Shown here piece after piece: positions 19,987 through 27,174 of a stretch of DNA of 64,000 nucleotides. The stretch covers positions 620,001 through 684,000 of the forward strand of contig JADJJH010000002.1 of the NCBI GenBank assembly GCA_016706595.1. The letters run 5' to 3'. Under the pieces are notes generated by a model, which searched no databases, was not told the DNA's origin, and was given only the letters and a program-made list of their open reading frames with translations. The stretch's first letter is position 1, and each line of letters starts with the position of its first letter. The translations under genes were made by a program, and so were the position numbers. This stretch comes from Bacteroidota bacterium. Lineage in GTDB: Bacteria; Bacteroidota; Bacteroidia; Chitinophagales; Chitinophagaceae.

Positions 19987-20763
19987 TTATTGAATAAAAT
20001 TGTAATTGTAAAAGCTTTTGATTTGGGTCTCTTCAGAAGTAAAAACTTCATCGAATTTGCCGGTTTGTAAAAACTTGCCATCTAGCAACATGGCAATTTT
20101 ATTGGATGTGGTTTTAGCACAAGTCAAGTCATGTGTTATAATCACTGAACTTGTATTGTATTTTTTTTGAACATCTAAAATCAAACTATTAATTTCTGCA
20201 CTGGTTATAGGATCTAAACCCGAAGTGGGTTCATCGTATAACATAATTTGAGGTTTTAAAATAAGGGTTCGTGCAATGCCAATTCGCTTTCGCTGTCCAC
20301 CCGAAAGTTCAGAAGGCATATGATCTCGTTTTTCTTTTAAGCCTACAGCATCTAAGGCTTCATCTACCGCCGAATTGATTTCTTTGGTGCTAAGATTTTT
20401 TATATTCATAGTTAATGGAAACGCCAAGTTTTGGAATACAGTCATACTATCATACAAAGCGCTTTGTTGGAATGAAAATCCGATATGTAATCTCAATTCA
20501 TCTAATTCTTTAGCACTTATTTGATCAACACGTTTACCTAGTACAGTAATTTCTCCTTGATCTGCTTTTAATAATCCTACCAATATTTTAATGAGTACTG
20601 ATTTCCCTGATCCTGATTTTCCTAGTACAGCAATGTTTTCACCTTTTAATAAGGTAAAATCAATGCCTTTTAGCACATCTAATTCGCCAAAAGATTTGTA
20701 CAAATTTTTAATGAGTATTACCGGCTCATGGTCTAGGGTACTATGTAAGTTTTTATTTTCCAT
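19987..20763 (-). CDS. mlaF: MlaF-type ABC transporter ATPase
   Basis: A 258-residue nucleotide-binding subunit with Walker A GKSGSGKS (about residue 50), signature LSGGQRKRIGIAR, Walker B IMLYDEPTSGLDP and the switch histidine in IITHD. The sequence of signature and Walker B is that of the Mla/Ttg2A subgroup of ATPases. It powers lipid movement through the MlaE permease encoded just upstream, and all three genes are separated by 3 bases. All catalytic motifs are intact. Confidence 0.94.
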   Translation of the reverse strand: MENKNLHSTLDHEPVILIKNLYKSFGELDVLKGIDFTLLKGENIAVLGKSGSGKSVLIKILVGLLKADQGEITVLGKRVDQISAKELDELRLHIGFSFQQSALYDSMTVFQNLAFPLTMNIKNLSTKEINSAVDEALDAVGLKEKRDHMPSELSGGQRKRIGIARTLILKPQIMLYDEPTSGLDPITSAEINSLILDVQKKYNTSSVIITHDLTCAKTTSNKIAMLLDGKFLQTGKFDEVFTSEETQIKSFYNYNFIQ

Positions 20764-20766
20764 GTA

Positions 20767-21561
20767 TTAAAAAAAACGAATCCAATTTGCGAGTTGAACA
20801 ATAATAATCTCTTCAAGAAATACTAAAAACATGGCCAAAACAACCGCTTCATTGGCGGCTTTTCCAACACCAAATGTGCCTTTTGTTGCATGAAAACCTT
20901 TATAGCAACCAACAAGGCCAATCGTAAAACCAAACACAATAGATTTGGCAATGGAGGAAAATATATCGAGGAAAGTAATTGTTTTAAAGGCCTCTTGATA
21001 AAAGTGAATTAAGCTCGTTGATTCAGCAGCGTGCACATTTAAGAAGGAACCGAAAAGCCCAACAAAGCTGCAATACAATGCAAGTATTGGAATAGTTATA
21101 GTAGTTGCCATTACTCGAGTAACAATTAGATACTTGAATGGATTAATAGCAGATACTTCCATGGCTTCAATTTGCTCGGTTACTTTCATCGATCCAAGTT
21201 CGGCACCAATGCTTGAGCCTACTTTGCCTGCACAAATTAGCGCAGTAACCAATGGACCTAATGCTTTAACAATGGCAATTCCTATAAGTGATGGTAACCA
21301 TGAAGCAGCGCCAAAATCTTCAAGGGAGGGTCTTGATTGTTTGGTAAAAACAATGCCAACTATAAATCCGGTTAAGGAAATAAGTGCCAACGACTTTAAG
21401 CCAACTTCATAGCATTGATTGATAACTTCACGAATGTGAAAGGGAGGCTGAAATACTTCCTTGAAAAATCGAATGATAAATTGATATGCATTATAAATTC
21501 CTTCAAGAAATGAATCAATATTTTTTGAGAAAATAAATCCGTGTGATTTTTTGGATATCAT
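20767..21561 (-). CDS. mlaE: MlaE-type ABC transporter permease
   Basis: A 264-residue membrane protein of the MlaE/DUF140 family: QCYEVGLKSLALISLTGFIV, the core LGPLVTALICAGKVGSSIGA, ELGSMKVTEQIEAMEVSAIN, and a C-terminal GKAANEAVVLAMF motif. It is the first gene of the operon and forms the inner-membrane core of the phospholipid-transport complex with MlaF and MlaD. In Bacteroidota mlaB and mlaC are usually absent from this cluster, as here. Confidence 0.94.
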   Translation of the reverse strand: MISKKSHGFIFSKNIDSFLEGIYNAYQFIIRFFKEVFQPPFHIREVINQCYEVGLKSLALISLTGFIVGIVFTKQSRPSLEDFGAASWLPSLIGIAIVKALGPLVTALICAGKVGSSIGAELGSMKVTEQIEAMEVSAINPFKYLIVTRVMATTITIPILALYCSFVGLFGSFLNVHAAESTSLIHFYQEAFKTITFLDIFSSIAKSIVFGFTIGLVGCYKGFHATKGTFGVGKAANEAVVLAMFLVFLEEIIIVQLANWIRFF

Positions 21562-21883
21562 TGAATGAATTTTTCATTTTCAAAAATTTTCATAAGAATC
21601 ATCAAATCTGTTTTTGTTTGGGCATTAGAGTGAAATACATTTGTTTGGGCTTGCATACTCTTTGAATTTCACCTAAAAGCGTGAATTGTAAATGACAAGC
21701 ACGTTGATAAGCATACTTAATTTTGAAAATCTTGGCTAGAGTTAATAGCTAATATAAGCAAGGCGAGTAAGCATATTTATTCGGATGTTCATACGCATTT
21801 TGTAATACACTTTTTACTTGATGTGGTATATTTGTAATAAATGGATAGTGCTAGAATTGGCACTTGATCTAAGTTCAATCAGG
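21562..21883. other. Intergenic stretch without a recognised gene
   Basis: These 322 AT-rich bases lie between the mlaE start and the end of the YtxH-like gene. I see no convincing coding frame or RNA gene. A TATATTTG (21827-21834, plus strand) matches the -7 consensus, but the nearest upstream TTTTG is 24 bases away and no plus-strand gene follows, so I do not call a promoter. It probably holds the mlaE leader and the 3' end region of the neighbouring gene. Confidence 0.5.
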
Positions 21884-22336
21884 CTAAATTTTATCTTCAT
21901 TTTTAGTGTGCGTATGCGTATAATTTTTTAAGATGGCTTCAAGTGAATTGTAGTATTTTTTTAGATTTATTACATTGATTTCAGGATTCTTAGCGTGTGA
22001 TATTGATACCGGCATTTCTTCGATATAAGAGTATAGTTCAGGAAACTCGTTTCTTATTTTCATGGTAATTTTCAAAATCTTTGCGTTTAATACTTTTTCC
22101 ATTTGCATATAATTATTGATTTTGTCATATGCATGATCTACTTCTATTTTAACTCCATCAATAAAACCATGTGATCTTATTTTGAGTGTATCAGATAGGG
22201 TGCCTAATCCTGATTTCAGGTTACCCATACACTTTTTTCTATTTCTTGGAAATAAGAACCAACCTAAAGTAACTCCTATTGCAACACTTGATATGATTGT
22301 AAGGGCTGCAACTGCGGTTTTGTTTGATTTTTTCAT
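21884..22336 (-). CDS. Small YtxH-like membrane-anchored protein
   Basis: A 150-residue protein with one N-terminal helix (about residues 8-30, VAALTIISSVAIGVTLGWFL) followed by a short basic stretch FPRNRKKC and a helical, charged remainder. The layout (single helix, glycine-rich helix end, basic flank, coiled region) resembles YtxH-domain proteins, which are small envelope or stress proteins of unknown mechanism. Starts at an ATG after an A/T-rich leader. No clear operon partner. The family call is tentative. Confidence 0.5.
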   Translation of the reverse strand: MKKSNKTAVAALTIISSVAIGVTLGWFLFPRNRKKCMGNLKSGLGTLSDTLKIRSHGFIDGVKIEVDHAYDKINNYMQMEKVLNAKILKITMKIRNEFPELYSYIEEMPVSISHAKNPEINVINLKKYYNSLEAILKNYTHTHTKNEDKI

Positions 22337-22714
22337 TTGTTAATATTTATTGTTTTTTTAATTATCACAGCCATGGCCATGTGTCGAAAGAATTCAGAAG
22401 CATTGAAAACAATATAACATTTCGCCTATCAATTTATAGGTGACGCTATGGAGAATCATTAGGCCTCATTTAATTTTCTATTAGCAAGCTTTGTTCGAAG
22501 GTCTGTAGAAATGGATTGCATTTGTTGCACAATTGTTGAAATTAGTTATGTAATTAATTTCTGTGTTCATGCAAAGTGAGAACGTGAAAGGGTAGTTGCT
22601 CGCAAGGGCAGAAGGGATAGGAATAGAATGTTTTCAATTAATTGTGAAGTTAGGTATATACAATTCCCTTCGTATGAACTTAATAAATTGTTGAGTAAAG
22701 CACTTTTGAATCTT
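22337..22714. other. Intergenic stretch beside the duplicated GIY-YIG locus
   Basis: About 380 bases between the YtxH-like gene and the truncated GIY-YIG copy. I see no gene, hairpin terminator or RNA that I can support. The duplication shared with the intact copy stops at 22735, so this region is the unrelated flank of the broken copy. Confidence 0.5.
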
Positions 22715-22918
22715 TCATTTTTGTAATTGATAGCTTTTTCGTGCATCGCTTTCATTCATAAAGGTTTCTAGATGCACTATATTCCAGTCTCCCATTCCGC
22801 CAGTAAAACCTTTGTGATTTGAATTATGTTTCCGAAGTCGTACAATCATATCATCGCCGGTAAACCCGATATAGTATTTGTTGAGGCATTTTGAAAATAA
22901 GATATAAGTGTGGTACAT
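22715..22918 (-). pseudogene. Truncated GIY-YIG nuclease gene (5' part only)
   Basis: The first 59 residues are identical to the intact copy at 23004-23264 (MYHTYILFSKCLNKYYIGFT start, with the GIY-YIG strand pair reduced to YIL and YIG, then HNSNHKGFTGGMGDW and NESDARK). After ARK the frame runs into unrelated DNA and stops after SYQLQK, so the second half of the URI/GIY-YIG domain, with its glutamate region, is lost. The identity ends abruptly at 22735, showing that this is the partial product of a duplication. Start codon and upstream terminator are duplicated too. Probably non-functional. Confidence 0.8.
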
Positions 22919-22965
22919 AAAAAAATCCCCATTAGAATATTAATGGGGATTTTATTGGGTGGGAG
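22735..22965 (-). repeat. Copy 1 of a 231-bp direct duplication
   Basis: This block is the same as 23081-23311 over 231 bases with one difference that I can see (an A for a C in the run near 22804). It holds the 5' part of a GIY-YIG gene, the terminator hairpin ahead of it and the last bases of a tRNA acceptor stem. The near-identity implies recent duplication or ongoing gene conversion. Confidence 0.9.
22919..22953 (-). terminator. Terminator hairpin behind tRNA relic B
   Basis: A 13-bp perfect stem AAAATCCCCATTA / TAATGGGGATTTT with a six-base loop and, in the minus-strand sense, a T run that touches the ATG of the truncated GIY-YIG copy. It is the duplicate of 23265-23299. Confidence 0.8.
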
Positions 22966-23036
22966 TCCCGCACGTGCGGGATTCGAACCGCGGACCCTCC
23001 CGATTATAAATCGGGATGCTCTGAACCTATGAGCTT
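22961..23036 (-). pseudogene. tRNA relic B (D arm to 3' end; anticodon UAU)
   Basis: Read on the minus strand it holds a D-arm 3' part (GGTTCAGAGC), an anticodon arm CCCGA-TTTATAA-TCGGG with anticodon UAU, a variable loop and T loop (GCGGTTCGAAT) and a CTCCCACCCA tail as in the neighbouring tRNA-Val. The 5' acceptor strand is missing: those bases are coding sequence of the GIY-YIG gene. The T stem is also broken, because a 16-bp perfect palindrome TCCCGCACGTGCGGGA (22966-22981) sits where the stem and acceptor should close. It cannot fold as a normal tRNA. Confidence 0.75.
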
Positions 23037-23264
23037 TTCAATTACGATTCTACTTTTCCATTTTTTTATCTGAGTTTCTCTTTTTCGTGCATCGCTTTCA
23101 TTCATAAAGGTTTCTAGATGCACTATATTCCAGTCTCCCATTCCGCCAGTAAACCCTTTGTGATTTGAATTATGTTTCCGAAGTCGTACAATCATATCAT
23201 CGCCGGTAAACCCGATATAGTATTTGTTGAGGCATTTTGAAAATAAGATATAAGTGTGGTACAT
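23004..23264 (-). CDS. GIY-YIG (URI-type) nuclease family protein
   Basis: An 86-residue single-domain protein: MYHTYILFSKCLNKYYIGFT (GIY-YIG strands as TYIL and YYIG), an arginine in the following helix (IVRLRKH), then HNSNHKGFTGGMGDWNIVHL, the helix SDARKRETQIKKWKSR and a short end GSEHPDL. This is the normal size of the stand-alone URI family common in Bacteroidota, whose in vivo function is unknown. The ATG directly follows the T run of the tRNA-Val terminator, and the last seven codons and the stop lie inside tRNA relic B. No separate promoter is visible. Confidence 0.85.
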   Translation of the reverse strand: MYHTYILFSKCLNKYYIGFTGDDMIVRLRKHNSNHKGFTGGMGDWNIVHLETFMNESDARKRETQIKKWKSRIVIEKLIGSEHPDL

Positions 23265-23311
23265 AAAAAAATCCCCATTAGAATATTAATGGGGATTTTA
23301 TTGGGTGGGAG
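23081..23311 (-). repeat. Copy 2 of the 231-bp direct duplication
   Basis: Matches 22735-22965 with one seen difference. In this copy the block is continuous with the intact 3' half of the GIY-YIG gene on one side and with functional tRNA-Val on the other, so it is likely the parental copy. Confidence 0.9.
23265..23299 (-). terminator. Intrinsic terminator of tRNA-Val
   Basis: On the minus strand a 13-bp perfect stem followed by seven T residues lies seven bases after the tRNA-Val 3' end. The T run abuts the ATG of the GIY-YIG gene, so that gene would be read only by terminator read-through or from an unseen promoter. Confidence 0.85.
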
Positions 23312-23380
23312 CACACGGGTTCGAACCGCGGACCCTCTGCTTGTAAGGCAGATGCTCTGAACCAGCTGAGCTATGCTCCC
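23306..23380 (-). tRNA. tRNA-Val (anticodon UAC)
   Basis: The minus strand folds as a full cloverleaf: acceptor GGGAGCA / TGCTCCC, D arm GCTCAGCTGGTTCAGAGC, anticodon arm TCTGC-CTTACAA-GCAGA with anticodon UAC, T loop TTCGAAC, discriminator A. CCA is not encoded as such (ACCCA follows). The only consensus promoter on this strand is at 23484-23514, ahead of the half-tRNA relic A, so the two would be transcribed together. Confidence 0.93.
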
Positions 23381-23412
23381 TAGAGGTTTTATTTAAGAAC
23401 TAAGTTCAATCT

Positions 23413-23468
23413 GATGGACTCTCCCGATTATAAATCGGTATGCTTTGAACCAGCTGAACTTTTCTCCC
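23413..23468 (-). pseudogene. tRNA relic A (5' half; anticodon UAU)
   Basis: The minus strand begins GGGAGAAAAGTTCAGCTGG, like the tRNA-Val 5' end, and continues through a D arm to an anticodon arm CCGA-TTTATAA-TCGG with anticodon UAU, then loses similarity: no T loop GTTCGA is present. Its anticodon/D-arm region (23421-23451) matches relic B (22997-23027) at 29 of 31 positions. Relic A supplies the 5' half and relic B the 3' half of one tRNA-like gene. The promoter in front of it is intact. Confidence 0.7.
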
Positions 23469-23483
23469 TTTTTTAAGAGAGTG

Positions 23484-23514
23484 CAAATATAGCCGAACTA
23501 ACATATTTTACAAA
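23484..23514 (-). promoter_or_regulatory. Consensus promoter of the tRNA relic A/tRNA-Val unit
   Basis: On the minus strand TTTG (23511-23514), exactly 19 bases, then TATATTTG (23484-23491) is a perfect match to the Bacteroidota housekeeping promoter. The predicted start lies just before the first G of relic A, the position expected for a tRNA gene promoter. Confidence 0.75.
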
Positions 23515-23543
23515 TTTTTAAACCTATTCTTTAAAATAAAAAT

Positions 23544-23907
23544 GACTGCAAGTTGATAAGCCGGATTCTGTTCATCATAATAAATTATGAACACTATCAT
23601 TTATCTGCAATGAATATCACTATCCACTTGTATCTGCCTACCCGTGAATATCGAGCGAGCAGCTCTCAATCATCCACCTATTTGGCATTTCAGTACGTAA
23701 GGTTTACCCGATAAATATGTTGCCATATCATCTGTGAGCTCTTACCTCACATTTTCATCCTTCCCACAATTTAGTGGAGGTTATTTTCTGTGGCACTATC
23801 TTCCCAACTGTAAATGTTGGAACCACTCGTTAAGTGGTACGTTGCTCTATACTGTCCGGACTTTCCTCCCTTCTTCTTCAAAAAAGGCGATAGTTTAACT
23901 TGCAGTC
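23544..23907 (-). ncRNA. rnpB: RNase P RNA
   Basis: On the minus strand the 5' region contains GGAGGAAAGTCCGGACAG and the 3' region ACAGAATCCGGCTTATC, the two universally conserved segments that form P4 of bacterial type A RNase P RNA. The ends pair (CGACTGCAAGTTAA with AACTTGCAGTC) as helix P1. Length of about 364 bases is normal. The RNA is the catalytic part of RNase P, which removes tRNA 5' leaders. It lies beside a tRNA cluster but appears to be transcribed from its own -7 element at 23912-23919. Confidence 0.95.
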
Positions 23908-23911
23908 GTTG

Positions 23912-23919
23912 CAAAATTA
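23912..23919 (-). promoter_or_regulatory. -7 element of rnpB
   Basis: TAATTTTG on the minus strand is an exact TAnnTTTG match a few bases ahead of the predicted 5' end of RNase P RNA. No clear TTG is seen at -33. Confidence 0.45.
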
Positions 23920-23960
23920 ATGAAATTAAAAGTGCTTGGTGAGATTATACTACTACTAAA

Positions 23961-25493
23961 TTAAAATTTAATGCCCAAGGTAAGTGCAGAAGTTGCTGCA
24001 TGCATATTAATATTTGCAGAACTTACATTGGCATCATTCCGGTCTAATACATAAGGGTATTCATTTCGACTTTGCATGCCATACAAAAATACGGCATCAA
24101 GATACCAATATTTACCTCTGTAACCCATTCCTAAACTAATAATGGATCTAGCATTTTGTAAGGTAGTACTTTGATATGCAGATCCTAAATGAGCATAACC
24201 TGCTCGTAAGCTTAGTTTATCAAACTTGGCTTCGGCACCTAATCTTATATTTAAAGTGTTTTGGAAACTCTGACGAATCATCGAGTTAATAAATCGAGAA
24301 TCGTCTTTATATTCAATACCATAATTGTAACGCATACTTCCGTAATTCACATATTCTACATCTGCAGTGATTAAACCAAGTTTGCCAAACAAATAACAAC
24401 CACTAAAAACTGCTTTAAAAGGCGTTCGCATCGAATAGTTAAATACTAAAGCGGAATCTTGATAATAATTTTTTATGGGATTAGCAAAAGGATCTTGTTG
24501 TAAAAATAAACTATCTGTATGCGATTCCATGCTTATAGAAGATACATCACTTAATGCAATCTGGGTAGGCGAATGTAAGGCCATACCCAATCTGAAATTT
24601 TGATTCACTTTGTAAATAGCGCCTATTTTTAAATTAATTCCGGTTCCTTCTGTATTTAATTGCTCACGCACATTCATATACTTAAAGTCGTTATTGAGAT
24701 CTCCCGAAATATCAATTTCATTGTACTGTGTGATTCTTTCATATTTTACACCTATGATACCAAGAGTGGCACCTAACAAAAGTTTATCGTTATAATTACC
24801 ACCAATGCTCACAACATATTCTGACATACCTCCTTTTTCGTTCACAATTTTTGTTTGTTGAATGCCATCTGTAAAAGGTACATAAGAAACTGCTTTCATC
24901 GAATCGTTACCTAAACCTCTATCTATCAAGTAAGTTTGATAGGCCGCTAAAGCTTGATAATTAACCCTTGAAAATGCATATTCATTAATGCCGCCAAGAT
25001 GATTAAAATCGTCGGCATATTTTTCAGTTATTGAATTTTGATAGTTGTTGCCACTATATTTATATTCATTCTTGAAGGTGGCACTTCGATTCATGCCAAA
25101 ACCAAAACTAAAAGTCCTCCAATGCTTGGGTTTATTATTTTTTTGCTGATAATTGGTTGTTACAACAATTCCGGCATTCCCTACATTAAATTTCGTAGCA
25201 GATGAACTTACTTCGCTATTCAAGTATTTCGATTTATTGGAAACTATGGCTAAAGTTGGTGTAAACATAAATTCACTACTTCGGTAGATACCAATGCCTG
25301 CAGGGTTCACAGATAAGCTGCTAAAATCTCCGCCCATGCTGCCTGATGCACCGCCAAGTGCAACACTGCGTGCAGTGCCTTGTATGTAAGTTTGACTATA
25401 TCTTAGGGCGTCAAATTCATCTTGAGCAAAGGCTGTTAAAATACTCATTGATAAGGCAGCTGATAAAATGATCTGCTTGAACATATGATACAT
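23961..25493 (-). CDS. OmpP1/FadL/TodX-family outer-membrane protein
   Basis: A 510-residue protein with a signal peptide ending LTAFAQ and the family's N-terminal pattern RYSQTYIQGTARSVALGGAS, then GGDFSSLSVNPAGIGIYRSS, typical of OmpP1/FadL-like proteins of Bacteroidota. The C-terminal barrel strands end in LTLGIKF. Family members move hydrophobic molecules across the outer membrane; substrate unknown. Translation could begin at Met1 (25493) or Met4 (25484), the latter giving a more standard signal peptide. Single gene, no operon partner evident. Confidence 0.85.
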   Translation of the reverse strand: MYHMFKQIILSAALSMSILTAFAQDEFDALRYSQTYIQGTARSVALGGASGSMGGDFSSLSVNPAGIGIYRSSEFMFTPTLAIVSNKSKYLNSEVSSSATKFNVGNAGIVVTTNYQQKNNKPKHWRTFSFGFGMNRSATFKNEYKYSGNNYQNSITEKYADDFNHLGGINEYAFSRVNYQALAAYQTYLIDRGLGNDSMKAVSYVPFTDGIQQTKIVNEKGGMSEYVVSIGGNYNDKLLLGATLGIIGVKYERITQYNEIDISGDLNNDFKYMNVREQLNTEGTGINLKIGAIYKVNQNFRLGMALHSPTQIALSDVSSISMESHTDSLFLQQDPFANPIKNYYQDSALVFNYSMRTPFKAVFSGCYLFGKLGLITADVEYVNYGSMRYNYGIEYKDDSRFINSMIRQSFQNTLNIRLGAEAKFDKLSLRAGYAHLGSAYQSTTLQNARSIISLGMGYRGKYWYLDAVFLYGMQSRNEYPYVLDRNDANVSSANINMHAATSALTLGIKF

Positions 25494-25555
25494 ATAGGTT
25501 TATATCGAATAATAAAATGATTCGAGTTATTCAATTTTCAAATTACAATTTGCAA

Positions 25556-26902
25556 TTATCTGCGTCGGCCAGGATTCATGGAAGGAGAAGAACTTGGGCT
25601 TTGCATTCTAGGCGCTTGCATTCGTGAAGGTTCACTGCGCTGTTGCATGCGAGGTGCTTCATTTCGTGGGGATGAATTGGTGCGTTCCTCCCTTGGTTGT
25701 GTTCGCTCTTCTCTATTTCTGTTGCTTCTTATTTCTTGATTACGTTGCTCTCTTTCTTGAACAACTCTTTGTCGAGTTTCACGTTCAACATTTTGATTCT
25801 GCCGCTCTCTTTCAACTGGTCGCTCATTCATTTGTTCGCGTTGACGATTACGTAATTCTTCATTGCGATTTCGATTGTTTTGTTCAACATCAAACTCCTG
25901 CTCACGATTTCTTCTCTCAATCTGACGTTGTTCAATCTGTCGTTGACGCTCTACTTGCTCATTTTGATTACGATAAGGTGTAGGCTTTTCTGCTTCAATT
26001 TGTCTTTGTGGCTCTCTTGTACGAATTTCTGAATTGGTTTCAGATTTTCGGGTGCCTGTTTGATTTCGTGTCGGTGATGATTGATTAATCTCATTCGATG
26101 AAGGACTAGAATTTTGTCGAGGTAATGTTTGATTCATTTCTGTTTGCCTTACACTTTGACGTGGATTATTCGAAAGTTGAATATTTTGCTCAACTTGTCT
26201 GATACTATTACGTTCAAAACGAATTCCACTTCCACTATTTACAGAAGTTCTAGGTCCGTATACGTATCCGTTTCTTGAGCCCCCATTCCCATTATAAAAG
26301 CCATCCCAATATCCATTATAGTAACCATTGTTATAGCCGTTGTAATATCCATTATTATATCCCCAATTGAATCCGCCGCCGCCAAAGCCATAGTTGTTCC
26401 AAGGATTATTCCAACCATTGTAGCCAAAATTATTCCAATTGTTACAACCCCAATTGTTCCAGTTATTGCAACCCCAGTTGTTCCATCCTAAAGAAAATCC
26501 AGAATTCCAATAATTGTTATATCCCCAACCAGGCATTCCCCATGTATTATAGTACACCGGATATCCATAACTCATATCCCACCAAAAAGGATCAAGGAAG
26601 AAACATGAGTAGTATCCAAATCTCCAATAAGATGAATGAAAACGACGAATGCGACTTGTATAAAAATAATCATCATCATCGTAATCTATATAATTATCTT
26701 CATTATAAGAATTGTCATAATTATACTGACGTTGATTGTTAGCATCTTGATTGTCACTATCATTTGATTGATTATTTGGACTAGATTGCTGAATTGTGTT
26801 TGATGAATTACTTCCACCATATACATCATCATCAGTTTGCGCAAAGCCTATTGTTGTGCTTGCTACTAAGCTGATTATAAGACTGAACAAAAACTTTTTC
26901 AT
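25556..26902 (-). CDS. Secreted low-complexity protein (Asn/Trp/Gly/Tyr-rich, then Arg/Gln/Glu-rich)
   Basis: I start at ATG 26902, which gives a clean signal peptide (MKKFLFSLIISLVASTTIGF, cleaved after AQ); the longer frame to 26998 adds an unlikely leader. The 448-residue product has an acidic Asp/Tyr patch at about 60-80, then a repetitive core of NNWG, NNGYYNGY and similar units at about 130-205, then a charged C-terminal half full of Arg, Gln, Glu and Asn ending SPSMNPGRRR. No catalytic domain is recognisable. Similar proteins in Bacteroidota are annotated only as hypothetical. It is probably exported; role unknown. Confidence 0.7.
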   Translation of the reverse strand: MKKFLFSLIISLVASTTIGFAQTDDDVYGGSNSSNTIQQSSPNNQSNDSDNQDANNQRQYNYDNSYNEDNYIDYDDDDYFYTSRIRRFHSSYWRFGYYSCFFLDPFWWDMSYGYPVYYNTWGMPGWGYNNYWNSGFSLGWNNWGCNNWNNWGCNNWNNFGYNGWNNPWNNYGFGGGGFNWGYNNGYYNGYNNGYYNGYWDGFYNGNGGSRNGYVYGPRTSVNSGSGIRFERNSIRQVEQNIQLSNNPRQSVRQTEMNQTLPRQNSSPSSNEINQSSPTRNQTGTRKSETNSEIRTREPQRQIEAEKPTPYRNQNEQVERQRQIEQRQIERRNREQEFDVEQNNRNRNEELRNRQREQMNERPVERERQNQNVERETRQRVVQEREQRNQEIRSNRNREERTQPREERTNSSPRNEAPRMQQRSEPSRMQAPRMQSPSSSPSMNPGRRR

Positions 26903-27174
26903 TTTATATAGTTTAAGAGTGAATGATTGCTTTCCGAAATTACGACGACTTGACCTATGCTTGATTAAAAAGTTAAATATTCTGACAACTAACTGCAATC
27001 ATTAACATTTCATAAATAGTATAGCAGGTCATACTGATTCAAAAAATGATGAAGATGAGTAATCGAAACTGATAATATTCATTTAAAAATTATTATGTGA
27101 ATGCTTAAACTTAGCGTTATTTTGCAGCACTTTGTGCGATCCCATAACTAGGACGCATCGATAAAAGATTAGCT

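Noticed and set aside
22567..22755. 62-residue minus-strand frame overlapping the truncated GIY-YIG copy
   Set aside because: It uses another frame of the broken copy and unrelated flank, and has no recognisable start or family.
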